DNA of 64,000 nt, taken from Marsupella aquatica. Taxonomy: Eukaryota; Marchantiophyta. Shown in pieces: positions 12,073-23,909 of the stretch. Under the pieces are notes generated by a model that saw only the letters and a program-made list of their open reading frames with translations, searched no databases and was not told the origin of the DNA. Made by a program: the position numbers and the translations under genes. Location: assembly GCA_973895155.1 (NCBI GenBank), contig OZ316893.1, forward strand, positions 27,528,001-27,592,000, read 5' to 3'. Each line of letters starts with the position of its first letter. Within the stretch, counting starts at the first letter, position 1.

Positions 12073-12449
12073 CGCTAATAGATTTGGCCGGTGGGAGAGG
12101 TTTCCAAGTGGTAACGAGGCTGATGTGCGTCACAACTAGTTGTCACAATCGGGTCAGAGGTTGCCTCAATCTGTATCCGGCGGCGTCAAATTCATGCAAT
12201 GCTGGCGAAGAGGTGTTTCTCCAATGTTTCGGAGTCATCGAGAATGATTCCCCTCATTGCCAGGCACTAGTGTTTGAAATATCAACTTCCTCAGTGGAAG
12301 CGAATTGCTACCAGATCCTCCCGCGCAGACCGTGCTTAATGGAAAGTTGCGTCGGTATGCGGAAGAAGTGAAAACTGAAACCCTCGCTGCCACAAAAAGG
12401 CCACAAATTCAATAAGAGAAGTCCTCCACGCCAAAGCAATCTGCGAAAT

Positions 12450-12955
12450 CGCGAAGCTCAGTAAGTGCTACGGTGGGCATTTTGCCGTGTGCAACAAGAT
12501 ATGTCCGACGAAGAGCAGTAAGGTCCGGTACCTAAGGGGTAAGACATTTTCAAAGACTTTTTGACGCGTTTTCACGAATTCAGGAGTCTTCAAAGTCACA
12601 GTAGACCGCACTCGAGTCGACCCATCCAATAATTTGGTTGCTTCTCAGTGACGGCTACAGCCATGATTTGAAGATGTCGCAGACAAAGTTCAACATTAAG
12701 AGCGTGAAGGGAAATCTAAGCTCCAGAATCCGGAAATCGCGAAGGTCACTACAGTAGTTATTCTCAGTAGATTATACAGTGGGCATCGTGCAGTGTGCAA
12801 CAAGGCTGTCCGACGAATTGCAGTAAAGCCAGGTACCTAAGAGGTACGACATTTTCAAAGACAATTTGACGTGTTTTCACGAATCAAAAGTCTTTAAATC
12901 ACCGAAGACCACGCTCCAGTCGAGCCATCCAAAGATTTGGTTGCTTATGGGTGTA
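12450..12955. repeat. Diverged ~305-bp tandem duplication
   Basis: A block at about 12450-12655 recurs at about 12755-12950. Shared landmarks are GTGGGCAT, GTGTGCAACAAG, GGTACCTAAG (12527 and 12832), GACATTTTCAAAGAC, GTTTTCACGAAT and TTTGGTTGCTT. Substitutions and small indels separate the copies. No coding frame is shared. Confidence 0.75.
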
Positions 12956-14150
12956 CAGGACTGCACAGAATTAAAGACGTAAAATGCAAAGTAAATAATC
13001 AAAAGCGCCTACTTTAAGAGCTTGGACGGAAATCTAACTTCAGAATCCTTGGGCAGTAGAAGGAATGCTAATTTTTATCATACCTTTGAGATTTCACCCG
13101 CGGGCAAGCGAAGACAACAAATAGTGACTTCGAGGATATATACCGTATTCCAGTTGCGGTGGAGTTTTGAGGGCCAAAGAATCCGGTGTTTCAAACAACA
13201 AAAGTATACTTGGGGAACACGAATTATTATTTAAGCTCTACAGTCTATAGGAATCATGACAAAATAGTGTCAAGTTTGACCTACGGTTCAGACAATCTAA
13301 ACCGATGGTTGTTGGAATGAACTGACGAAGTGTCCTCCACATTCTCTTTCGACAAGGGTTGCAGATCGAGCTCCGAAGTACACTGATCGCACGATCAAAG
13401 GAAGAAGCGATGAAGAATTGTGACCCTGCTGTCGATTCTAAGGAGATCTGGCTTTATTAGTCTATAGCTGACCAATTTTCTGCCCAGGCCGCAGATTGCT
13501 CAAGCTGCCCCTGCATCTCCCATAGCTTCACATTAGATCTTGCCCAACTCTTGCCCTGACTCACCCTCTGTGACCTGGATCCCCTCCTTCTGTGTTTATC
13601 TGCGCATTTGGCAACACAGATATTTCCTGGGTCCCCTACTTCTGTGTTTATCTCCGCATTTGACAACACAGATAAATTGCCAGACTCTCACCTTGGTTGA
13701 CTCTTCTACCCATTTGCGCCTTCCATCCACTACGTTGTGTGAACTTCCGCATCATATTGCAACGTACAGCAATCGCTTGCCCAACTCTGGCCCCACTTTC
13801 TCCGCTCAGTCTTCCATCCCCTACTTTTCTATTAACTTTTGCATCATTCAACTACAAAATGTGACTATAGATTTCCGCAATGTGAACACTTTTGCAATGG
13901 CATTTTCCACAATGACATGCTTTTTGCAACCACACTCTTTTTGCAATGGCACATTCATACCAAAAGTTAACCTAGCTGCCCCAGAGTCATGGTCGAGAGG
14001 TTTCACTTCAGACCTCGGGCTTTAGTACAGTAGGTCATCTCAAATGTCCCTTTGGTGCCTCCGGTTGCAGTCAGTGATGGATTCCAGGGAAAAAAGTTGC
14101 TGACACAAAATCCCACGTGTGCACACTGTACACTGCTGAACCGTAACCAA

Positions 14151-14219
14151 AACTGATAGTTCCAGGCATCGGTTTTTTTTTCGCAACTCCAAGGTTTGAT
14201 ACACCTGGAACTATCAGTT
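14151..14219. other. Short hairpin, 16-bp perfect stem
   Basis: AACTGATAGTTCCAGG (14151-14166) is perfectly complementary to CCTGGAACTATCAGTT (14204-14219), with a 37-base loop containing a run of nine T. Pairing outside the stem is weak. It could be a relic of an inverted-repeat element or a small-RNA-type hairpin; the T run in the loop makes a Pol II microRNA precursor less likely. Confidence 0.6.
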
Positions 14220-14855
14220 TCAGAGACATTGAAGGGACCTAGTCTAGAAAGGGACCGATGCATTATCGCATGGATTATGGTGTAACCTAGCTAAAACAAA
14301 TTCACTAGCTAATCCTTGTCACCCCAATCATGGTACTATTAGTAGCAACGAAGTAGCATTGTCAACAGAGTCAAGGGCCAAGAGTTATGACCCCAGCTAG
14401 AAGTTAACACATGATGGTGCATAATACTCTGCACACATCCTTCCATTGCCCAACTTGAACTGGTGCATGGTGACCTCCAATGCCGGGTGACCTGCCCGTC
14501 GCCCGTGCCATCAAGCTTCCGTGTGCCCTCTTAGCCCCTCCTCTCTATCACGCTTGCACCGGGTTTTTTTTTTAAGGTCTGGGGCAAGTAGCCACTGTCG
14601 TGACTGCCCATTTGCTTGCCTAGGACTAGGTTTACTATAGACCTCATGATTCCATGCATCAGGAGGGTGGTGATCTCTCACCCACCCAAGTTATGTTTTT
14701 GGCAAGCAGTCGGATCTGCAAGTGACAAGTCTAATGTGTCTATTAGAAGATTTGGCAAGTTCAATCTGTAGGAAGAACAAGTTTGGAACTTTAGGGTTCT
14801 ATCTTGCAATGATTTAGTTCAGGTTGTGGAACAATCTTAGAAATACTTGAACTAA

Positions 14856-15201
14856 TGTTAGGTTTTACTCTTAAGTCTAGAGTTACGACTGTACCGTAAT
14901 TAAGGTTAACCTTAGTCGCAAACTTGGTTAGGTTAGTCATGTTGTGCACACTCTATAATCAAGCGGTGTTTGCTTGGAGAGTGGGAACTCAGGCTCATTG
15001 TTACGGAGCTAGTTGAGAGATAGGGAGAGTTTGTGCTATGGATGCTTGGTGTGGCCGGTTGGCCTAGAGTGCAGTAAAGCTCTCGTGTGTTCCCGTGGAC
15101 GTAGCCTCATGTGGAGGTGAACCACGTATCTCTATGTGTTGACTCTTGTGCGTTGGATGATTCATGGGTTTGCCGTTGCGATTGTCGTCTATACTTCAAC
15201 A
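14856..15201 (+). repeat. Copia-1 5' LTR
   Basis: 346 bases beginning TGTTAGG and ending CTTCAACA, thus TG...CA ended, immediately followed by the primer binding site. It aligns over its whole length with the reverse complement of 28678-29030, with scattered substitutions and small indels. No target-site duplication is available because the other end is missing. Confidence 0.85.
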
Positions 15202-15215
15202 ATTGGTATCAGAGC
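15202..15215 (+). other. Primer binding site, initiator tRNA-Met
   Basis: ATTGGTATCAGAGC directly after the LTR is complementary to the 3' end of plant initiator tRNA-Met and is the usual minus-strand primer site of plant copia elements. Confidence 0.9.
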
Positions 15216-15929
15216 ATGTCTGGAGGTGACAAGGTTTTTTCATGATGGTTTTCCAACGTTCATTGTCGGTGTTGCATTTGGAGTTTCATCGCATGAAACT
15301 CAAATGTGTGTGGCTGAGCGGATAGATAAGTGAGAGGGCTTTCTATTGATGTATAGAACTCACTTGTTGGTATCCGTGGTGCGAAGGAATCAAAGTTTGC
15401 GTCGTTCTGGATTTATTAGTGTTCGATGGTTTTTCGGGGGGAGAGACCAGAGTTCGTGTTTTCAACGGTGTGAGCTTTGCGGTGCATGAGGCACTGCATG
15501 TTGTAGCTCAAGTTGAAGATTGAAGCAAGCTGATCGTTTCGGTAGCTGAGTTGCTGTTGAGTGGTTACCGAGTGCGTCGTGACGATTGAAGGAGGCGTTC
15601 AGATTTTTTCACAGGCTATGGAGCTTATTCCCATTTGAACCGGGTTTCTCATTGTTGCGTCCAACTCAGAGGGAGAAACGTGAAGTGCTAGGGCTCAACG
15701 GTGTGATCGTGGCAAAGCGTTCATCTTGAGTCCGAGATTGGCACTTGACACGGAGTGAGTGTGCCACGGCGGAAGGGTTTTTCTCTTGAGCTTGAAGACT
15801 GTGCTGACGAAATTTGGCAACTTTTCCCGTCAGTGGTCATTAGTTTTACTCCTGGAATCAGTGGCGGCAAGGTGTGTAACCAACATTTTTTTCCTTAAAA
15901 CGACATATTTTTCTGGGTTACCTTAGAGC

Positions 15930-16260
15930 AAATGTTTTTGTGTGTTACCCGCCGGTTGTCCCTGCCCGCACCCTGCCCTTTGTGCCGGCCGCACTTCGCG
16001 GCGACGACGTTACTCCCTGGCCCGGCCTTGCCCGCTGCTTGTACTCGGCAGCGTACCGCCGCCAGTACGAGTCCCCCGCGTGTATGCCACCCCGGTCCCG
16101 GCCCTTATACACGCATTTTTTACAAAGGGGTTTAAACCCCCCTTTTAAGGGCCAAATTTTTGTTTTTTCCCGACACCACTTTCTATTGGCTGTCCTGAGC
16201 ATGGTGACCCTCCGTTTTAACCACTTGGACAGGGGGAACGGCCCCCTGTGAAACCTGTCA
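15930..16260. repeat. GC-rich segment of copia leader
   Basis: An abrupt GC-rich patch (GCCGGCC, CGCGGCGACGACG, CCCGGCC) between AT-rich leader sequences. It ends with 'acgcattttttacaaaggggtttaaacccccc', whose inverse complement resembles the 54370-54400 part of the Copia-2 leader. Frames on both strands appear open only because of composition. Confidence 0.55.
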
Positions 16261-16642
16261 GACTGTGCAAGAATATTCTTGAAAAACATAGAGCTCTTTT
16301 TTGGCTGTCCGACAAAGATTTTGCACGCCGAAAGGTAACTTTTTTGGTTCTTTTTCGGCAAGGTCATAGCCATTGAAGTTAGCAACACGGCGCACCAATA
16401 AAATTGCGATTCCAACGACGGGTTGTACTTGGCATTTCGGTTATTCCCTGAGGTGGTCAAAACAGGGGAGTTTCCCAAGGTTTTATCCACCCCGACCAAA
16501 ATTTGTATAACTTTTCCGTCAAAATTTGATTTTGATTTTGGTTTTCAGTGTTGGACTCTTATCTTTGTGGGCTACGCGACGGTGTTTAGTTTTGAGTTTT
16601 GTTAGAAGTTATGAAAAACAACATTTTTTGTGATTTTCTCAT

Positions 16643-16990
16643 ATGAGTGATTCGAAGGAGATTTTTGAAGACGTGGAACTTGAAGCACGAGGATCACCGC
16701 GGCGGTTTGAGGTGGAGAGAGAGGATCAGGAGGAAGAGCACATGACACCGGTACCATCACCGTTGCGGCGTGTGGTGGAGGAAGCAGTTGTACTACCAGA
16801 GCTCACGGTAGTGCAAAAGAAGAAGATGGGGACATTCAAGCTTGGGGGACCCAAGTATATCAAAGTGACAAAGTATGATGGGTGCTCTGACTACTTGCTC
16901 TGGGAGAAGCAGGTGAAGGGAGTGTTCTATACTTCAGGGATGGGCCAACTGTTGAGTCCTCGTGAAGATGATGTTGATGAGAAACAATGA
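16643..16990 (+). pseudogene. Copia gag N-terminal fragment (Copia-1)
   Basis: 115 codons starting at the ATG 16643. An acidic leader is followed by KYDGCSDYLLWEKQVKGVF, the Tyr/Trp signature of copia-type Gag N-termini (KxxGxxxYxxWexxv). The frame stops at 16988-16990 where the element breaks off, and the zinc knuckle and the rest of Gag-Pol are absent. Downstream sequence is unrelated. Confidence 0.75.
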
Positions 16991-17590
16991 GATTGCACCT
17001 GCAACATATAGTGCAATCATAGTACAAGCTTAGTAAATTAAGTCTTACTGAACAAGTACCACTGTACATTACACTTTTCATATTCTGCATGGAGTCCAAC
17101 AATGATTGGTATACAGAAGGGCCTGGAAATATTCGGGACAATTTGATAGCAAAGTGAGATTGAATTGCAGGGCATAGAATAAAATGCAGCATTCCAAATA
17201 ATTTGGAGTGGATAATAGAGATAATGAGCAGTAGACTTGACAGTAGGCACAACACCTCGATGTTTCAAATAAACCTTTCATTTCATCTGTATACATAAGT
17301 CTTGGCACTCCAACATGGAGTATTGATTCAGAGACCTGCCAATTTGAAACTTGCATTGCATAAAAAACAAATTCCTTCCAAATTGACTAGGTATATCCAA
17401 ACGCTACCCTGATCTTTACGACTATCAGTTGTGCCCAGAGTACACATCTAATGATGAACTAAAGGGTTATACTAGAGTCGGACACGAGGTCGAACAATGG
17501 ACGACATTGAGCCTAGCTGCATGAATCATCGACACCATTATCGATTGCATTCCTCCTGTACCAGGTCGGACGAGTCTTGTCTGCTTGATG
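16991..17590. other. Intergenic, no gene recognised
   Basis: Between the broken copia gag and the polyphenol oxidase relic there is AT-rich sequence with only short shadow frames on the minus strand (17038-17356) that overlap in several phases. No motif is seen. Confidence 0.45.
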
Positions 17591-17594
17591 TAGG

Positions 17595-18140
17595 TGTGGT
17601 TTCATCATCGAAGAGAAACTTGGAATCAAGCTAGTAAGCGTTATCAATGTCTTTACCGCCTAGCTCGTCCCCATCCACCATAATCGGTCTATTTGGGAGT
17701 GGTGCGTAAAAAACATAGGATCCCTTGCAGATGAGTATTCGTCATGCATGTCCTCTCCATTTGGATCTTGTCAATCACCAGTCCACCCACGCAGACGCGT
17801 ACCAGTTTCGAACACTCCTGCAACTCGAAGGTATTCATCCTCTAAGTAGACATTTTTCCCCATAGAAGGGCTGGGGAGCTTGGACTTGGCCTATCATTGA
17901 CCACCACAAGGCACAGTAGTGGTTGTGCAACACTACATCATGATCTCTATTATAGTCCGGAGACGGAGTTTCGAAGTCGACCCTGAAGAAGGCTGATGGA
18001 ATTTAGATCGTTTGTCATGGCAAAGGCTAGAATTTCTGGTTGACGAAGATCGGTGGTGGGATGTCTTCATTCTGCAGGTCTTTACTTCCAGTGGGAAATG
18101 CCAAAGGTTGAGGCTTGAAGCGAGCTGTCTAACTTGCTTC
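17595..18140 (-). pseudogene. Polyphenol oxidase relic, CuB region
   Basis: The plus-strand sequence aligns with 21030-21540 of the neighbouring polyphenol oxidase. Shared landmarks are GGTCTATTTGGGAGTGGTGCG, ATAGGATCCC, CATGTCCTCTCCA, CACCAGTCCA, CCATAGAAGG, GGACTTGGCCTATCATTG, AAGGCTAGAATT and CATTCTGCA(C/G)GTC. Read on the minus strand this is the CuB histidine region and the segment before it. Indels and stops destroy the frame, so it is an old duplicated fragment about 3 kb from the better copy. Confidence 0.8.
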
Positions 18141-20335
18141 AACAAATCCAATCAGCCTGCCCGACAGTTTTGAGCAACAAAGAAAATCCATGAGCCGGGT
18201 ATCGATTCTATCAAGCTAGCAAACGTGAGAAGACGAGGGACGAGTGCATGTAAGGAGCTGAAACGGATAATCCAGCGAGAAATGAAACCTGCGCCTCATT
18301 TTCTTGATCAATTAATCTCCTGAGCTGTCAGTAGGTAGAGTGGTGAGGGAGAACCAAAAATCGATGAGTGGCCGTCTTCAGTTTTGCATTCATGCACTTG
18401 GAAATGAGACGCTCCTTGCTATATTTTAGCAACTGAATCAGCTCCTGCCCGGAATGCCAGTCGATGATGCCAAACAACACCGCAGCTGCAGGCTAGGACA
18501 AAAACAATCACCTTGAGCTATACTTAAAGCCCTCCTCCTTATTAGTTTTGCTATTTATTTTGCAGTATAGTTGTATCACACTAGCTGAATGCATGTGCAA
18601 GAAGTCATTGAGCTAGAGGAAGTGTCTTGAGAGAAAACATTTGGAGGAAGTGTTCTGAAGTCAAAATGATTTCAAAGCCAAATTGTTGTGAAAGAGAAAG
18701 TGTTGTAGTTTGCGGAATTGTGGCTAAATAGTATTATTTATTAGATTGAGCAATATCATCAAACCAAAAGCTTGCAAAGAACATCATCATTCAGCAGAAA
18801 TGATGTTTGAAAATGTTATTGTTGTGATTAAAGTGTTGCCTTTCGTTCCAGGTTGTGATGAAGAATATGGCCACATCAAAAGAGAAGGCAAAATATATGC
18901 AGGTGGGGAGCTCGGGGGTTAACTAAGTGTATATTTTTGGGGTACCATGTGCAATTATAACCTAATATAAATAGACCTATTTTATAAAGAAAATATTCTA
19001 AAAATATTCTCCATTTTCAATATTAATAACCTATTTTATTTTATAAAAAGTATATATTATAGAATATTTTATAAACATGAGTTTATAATACCTTCTTTTG
19101 CCTTCTATGTTTTTTAAAAATTTAGTTAATTTTTATCAAAAATACCTATTTTGGATCACACGTGGTTCCTAAGATTTTTGATAGTCAACCCCCCGAGGTG
19201 GGGAGGGGATACATAATGAGAGAGAGAGAAAGAGAAATCCACTCCAAAAAAAGGCAAAGTAGTGGGAGGGGCCACCTTGAATAGACAACAACAAACTCTA
19301 ATGCCCTATTCCTATTGGACCGAAACAATTCCAAGCAATTAAAGAAAACTAACACCCCCTCCCAAAGAGAACAAAATCCCTCCCCCTGTTAAAGGTCTTT
19401 CTTGCCTTGTGAGTGTGCGTGTGTGTTGGGGGGCAGTTTTGCCATGTGCCCTTCCTCTAAGAGAATTGGGAGAAGTGAATTAGAAGAAGTGCCAAAAAAA
19501 GGGATAAAAGTAAAACAAACAGCCCCTCACCCCCATATATTGCATGTCTTTTAATAAGCATTGGGCATGGCACTGCCAGGCAGCATGGGCGCGCGCAGGC
19601 ACTATGGGCAAGGACGGTCCAGATACATCAACAAACTAATGCATTCCTCAAGATGACAAAAGGTGTGTCTGAAAATCCTGCAATTGATAACATCCTAGCC
19701 TTGCTTTGAATCTGGACTTGGGCAATTATTTAGGGGTTTCCTTGAAGGACAAAAAGCGCTTTGTAAGGGGAAATACTTCTTGCATGATATTTCAATATAA
19801 TTCTTACAACAACACTACTACAACAGCCTTCGGCTTATCATACATGAAACCCACCCTGGACAGTTGGGAACAGATGCCATGTGATATGCAAAAGACAAGT
19901 GTTTGGACCTCATGGTTACTAATCCCTTTAGTAGCTGGCCACTGAACCACTGAACCGATTATATTTCAATTCGGCAGGGATGCAGAACTATTCTGCTCTA
20001 CAATTGCACGTGATCGAGTCTTTCTGACCGCAGATGTCACCCCTGGCCCCCAGCCTGACCAACTTCTTTAGTTAGTTGACCACCTCGACTCGTTGTGCAA
20101 TTCGAACTCTGGGTTTCTGTATTCTCACCAATGTGAGAGGTCCTTGAAGTCCAGGCACTTAGTTACTCCGAACGTACAATGTTTAATTCGATCGAGTCGA
20201 AATCGGAGTCCGAAACCATATCTGATTGTGGATAAACCATGGTGGTAGCTAGCAATGGTAACCTATATTTCACTAATTATACAGCTCTAACTTGGAACAA
20301 TTTCAAGGTTCACTCAGGGCCTGATTGATTGAAGA
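18141..20335. other. Intergenic, one MITE, otherwise nothing recognised
   Basis: Apart from the MITE at 18911-19197, the stretch holds short purine tracts (GAGAGAGAGA near 19220), AT-rich sequence and no supported gene. The frame at 19706-19945 has no motif. Confidence 0.45.
18911..19197. mobile_element. MITE, CTCGGGGG family, copy 1
   Basis: A 287-base element with ends CTCGGGGGTT...AACCCCCCGAG, flanked by an 8-base perfect direct repeat GTGGGGAG (18903-18910 and 19198-19205). The interior is AT-rich and non-coding, and differs from the other three copies except at the ends and in a CACGTG near the right end. An 8-bp TSD with such ends would suit a hAT-type non-autonomous element. Confidence 0.85.
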
Positions 20336-22060
20336 TCATTTTGCCCTCTTCATCTCCACCGTCAGGCCCGTAACTGTAACTGAAACCTCAGAGTCGTGCT
20401 TTGGATCCCATGCGGGAACGAACGTGACTTCCAGCGACTTTTGGTGAACAATGTCCAAAATCTGCAGTGTGTCTCTGATCCCGATAGTTCTACTGAACTT
20501 CCGAGCAACAGTCCGGTCCATTCCTTCAGCAAGCCCTTCGGCCTCGACTGCCACGGCACCGAGATACTCCACACAATGCTGAACGGTCTTCTCGTCTGCT
20601 TCCGGGAACTCCAAGAAGATTTTGATCAGCACGGTGACGTCAAAGGGCTTTTCCACGACTCCACTTACCACCATCACCTCATCATACACCGACAAATCGT
20701 CTGTGCTCCTGAGCACCGCGGTCCTAGACACTCGCGAGGTCACCGCCGCTCTCCTCACTCCTCCTAGAACAGCTTTTACACCATTTGTTTCTGTCTGGAA
20801 AAAGCTTCCGAGCACCCTGGCGATTGTTCGATAGGTTCCTCCGGTGATCACTTCGCGCCAGAACCGTCTAGGAATGCTGGCTTGGGCATATTTGGGATCG
20901 ATATCCCGAATGGATTTCGGGGTGAATTGTAGCCAATCCGGATCGTCTTGCTCGTATGTGACCCTGAAGTTGTCGAAGTTCAAACTATCTCGGACGTTCA
21001 CACGCACAAGATCCCCGTTCTCATCATAGAATATGAACTCGGAATCAAGCCAGTCAGGATCGTCGTAGCCTTTCCCCCCCCAGCTCTGCCACATCTCCCA
21101 CAACCGGTCTACTTGGGAGTGGTGCGAGTGAAAGATAGGATCCCGTGCTGCTGAGTAACAGGTACACATGTCCTCTCCAGCTATATTTCCTTCGTCACCA
21201 GTCCAAGTATGAATGGCAGTATGCGGACCCCCTTCAAACACCCCTGTACGCGATTTATCGAATCCCTGATTTAGAGGCAATTTCTGACCATAGAAGGCCT
21301 CGGGAGTTCGGACTTGGCCTATCATTGTCCGCCACATCTGATAATAGTTATCTTGCAACAGCACATGGGGATCCTTAATTCCTGGAGGATTAAACAGATC
21401 TAAATCGGGCCTGATAGGAGGCTGGTGGATTTTTTATCGCCGCTCATCGTAAAGGCTAGAATTCTTGTTGGTGAAGATGGCTGGTATCACGTTGGCTGGT
21501 GGGTAATACTCATTCTGCACGTCCCAAGCCCAGTATGGAACGGCGAGGGTGTTATCCCCTATTAGGCTTCAGAGAATCCGCTCGTAGAAATACACGTACC
21601 AGCGGTGGAATGGAATTACAAGCCAACTGGCGTGCACATTGAGAGTGTTGGAAGAATTGACTCTCTTGTACGCTCCACAGTAGGCACAATGGAGCCTTGC
21701 CTGTGCTTCGAAGGAGCGCCCATCATCTGGCGGGAGAGCTCTCATGAGCTCCACTGCTCGCTCATACTTACGGAGATCATCATCTAACTTGTGGGCAGGT
21801 CTGCGAACTCGCACTGGCAGGTCGAAATTAAATTTGAAGTCCTTGATTGGCCTGGTAGCATCAACGACGCAGCACTCAACTGCGTCCGCAGCAGTTCTCT
21901 TAGGAGGAATGACTGGCATACAATTGCTCAAGTCTGGGCCTAGAATGGGAGCTCCTTCAACAAGGACAAGCTTTGTTGAGATAAGTACCACCGCGAAGAA
22001 GACTGCAATGCACACCGGTTTCGACACCATCCTTTCTGATGCACTTGCTTGCTGCTGCAC
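20336..22060 (-). pseudogene. PPO: Polyphenol oxidase (tyrosinase) with two in-frame stops
   Basis: One continuous minus-strand frame of about 575 codons reads as a secreted plant polyphenol oxidase, which oxidises phenols to quinones with a dinuclear copper centre. A hydrophobic signal segment lies at about residues 15-35. CuA ligands sit in LHCAYCGAY (His124), NVHASW (His143) and FHRWYV (His152). CuB ligands sit in HTAIHTW and DPIFHSHHSQVDRLW. Then follow a DWL region (DDPDWLDSEF) and a KFDV-like region (KPFDVTVLIKIF). The frame is interrupted by TGA at 21569-21571 and TAA at 21434-21436; the sequence between and after them is still good PPO in the same phase, so they are not explained by an intron. 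Unless these are sequencing errors the gene is a pseudogene. A second Met at residue 11 could be the original start. Confidence 0.9.
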
Positions 22061-23909
22061 CTTTGCATTCGGTCTTCTACACCGACTCCAGAGCGAGGAC
22101 CTGCTCCAGGCATGAACGTAAAATGATCAATCTAATAAACGGTACTGATCGTACGTTCAATTTCTGTCAAATTTTGTGATTGCTATGTGTCAACTGGAAT
22201 CCATAACCTTGAGAAACATTGTACTAGAACAATCGAGCTCACAATCACCGTCTTTTAAAACCTAGAATTTACAACCTACTCGTCTAAAACTACGTAAATA
22301 CAACTTTATTCGGCATCGTTATATACTAGGGAATTCGTCTAGTTGCGAAGTCACGAAGACAAACCGCAAAGGCACTAATTCAAGCATGGTGGCTTCTCCT
22401 AGATTATTTTACTGCCTGTGAGGAGAATGATACCTTGATCAACAGAATTTCTCACATCAAAGCCCCAGACTTTCTGAAAGCATACCGCAGGAGTGCCACG
22501 CAGTCTACCACGACAGAGTTTAGGGGGTCGACGTACTTAAGGAAGTGAAACATCTGAGACATGCAAAGACTAATCTCAGGACCAACAAAAATCTTTGTCC
22601 TTTAATCGCATGCAAAAGCCGCAAGGGATATGGATGACGTATTGCCCGGAGAGCGGTCTTCCTGTCTGGACTTTAGACCGCATAAAATGAACACATAAAA
22701 TACTAGGCTATATAGCTAGTGTGACGAATGGAGAGAAGAACGGAAACTTACTGAAACGTCCATGAAATCGTATGGAGATTACAGTTAGAAAATAAATTTT
22801 CCCGTTCATGATCCTAACAGCATTGTTCTCAAGAAGTTCAGCATGATACATTCATAACCATGTACCTACATAGTGTAGGAAGAGAAACAGGCCCTTCCGA
22901 CGACTGCCTGAGTCAGCTTCATGTCGAGCAGATACTAAAAGCAAACCAAAACAACATTGCATAGAGCTCTTGATCTATTGCGCAACACAATGATTGTGCC
23001 TTTGCCTCAGACAAAGGCTAGTCGTAGACCGAATCCCAGGAAAGGAAATCCAGAAAGGACCGTCTCTGCCTGGCTAGCTTGTTTATGCAGGACGTATACA
23101 GAGGTACATGATGGAGGGACGAGGACTCACACAGCTGACATCTATTGGCACTCAGTAATGCAAACCAATCACTCCAGGCAAGAAAAAGCCAACAATTTTC
23201 AATTGAATCCTACCTGCTTACCTGCTTTGAACGATCAATCTCTTCAGCTCTAGGTAGAGCGCCGCTGGCAAACAACGATCCAGTTCTCGGCCTCCTTCTC
23301 CTATATTCAATTCGAAACCAGATACTCCTAGCTAGCTCCACTTCTCGGCCTCCTTTTCCTAGATTCAATTCCAAACCAGACACTCCTCGCCATCTACTCT
23401 CTTCGTGATTTATAAGGAGTGTGAATCTCCATATCCATCATGGTGCAGCTACAGACCATAAATCTAAGGGTGGCTTTACTAGACGGTGTTAGCGGCGGTT
23501 TGCCAGTTTCCGTCTGGTGCTGTTCACTTTACCAATTATTGGGGGCATTTAAATCTAGGCATTTAAACCTAACCTTTTACCAATACTACTTTTTGGGGTC
23601 CAACTTTCTGCTTTTTGCTTGGAGTTCTCTTGTCTAGCCCTTTGGTACACTCCTATTGTAAGTCATTTAGATTAAAAGGGGACCCACAAGCCTTTCATAA
23701 GGGGACCCACAAGCCTTTCATAATTTCCGAACTTGTTTCATAATTTCTGAACTTGTCACAGCTAGAAAGACTCGAGTAAGCCAAAGAATACCATGACATT
23801 CAGGTGGGGTGCGTCCTAGTCTGTCTTTTAGCAGATTAATGTAGCAGCACTAGCTGTACTTGGCCAGCAAAATACTTGATGGACGCTAAAGACATTAGCT
23901 GTACTTGGC
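22061..23909. other. PPO upstream region and intergenic repeats
   Basis: No supported gene. Three local duplications are visible: a ~60-base unit at 23275-23390 (TCGGCCTCCTT...CCAGA(T/C)ACTCCT), a 23-base unit GGGGACCCACAAGCCTTTCA at about 23679-23722, and a ~49-base unit TAGCTGTACTTGGCCAGCAA starting at about 23851 and 23896. The last sits at the left edge of the 4.3-kb element. Confidence 0.5.

Larger units (their letters stand above)
12073..14855. other. Intergenic with local duplications, no gene
   Basis: No supported gene. The stretch holds the ~305-bp duplication and the hairpin listed separately, plus a ~50-base duplication near 13560-13680 built on CTTCTGTGTTTATCTGCGCA. The remainder shows nothing I recognise. 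Confidence 0.45.
14856..16990 (+). mobile_element. Truncated Ty1/copia retrotransposon 5' end (Copia-1)
   Basis: The order is LTR, primer binding site, long leader, gag start, then nothing recognisable as protease, integrase or reverse transcriptase. The LTR matches, in opposite orientation, the LTR at 28678-29030, so it is the same family as Copia-3. The leader phrase near 15865, GTGGCGGCAAGGTGTGTAA, recurs inverted near 54440 in the Copia-2 leader. The element is cut after the gag start at about 16990, so it is dead. Confidence 0.8.

Noticed and set aside
15945-16499. 184-codon minus-strand frame in the Copia-1 leader
   Set aside because: It lies in a GC-rich untranslated leader with frames open in several phases, and has no motif.
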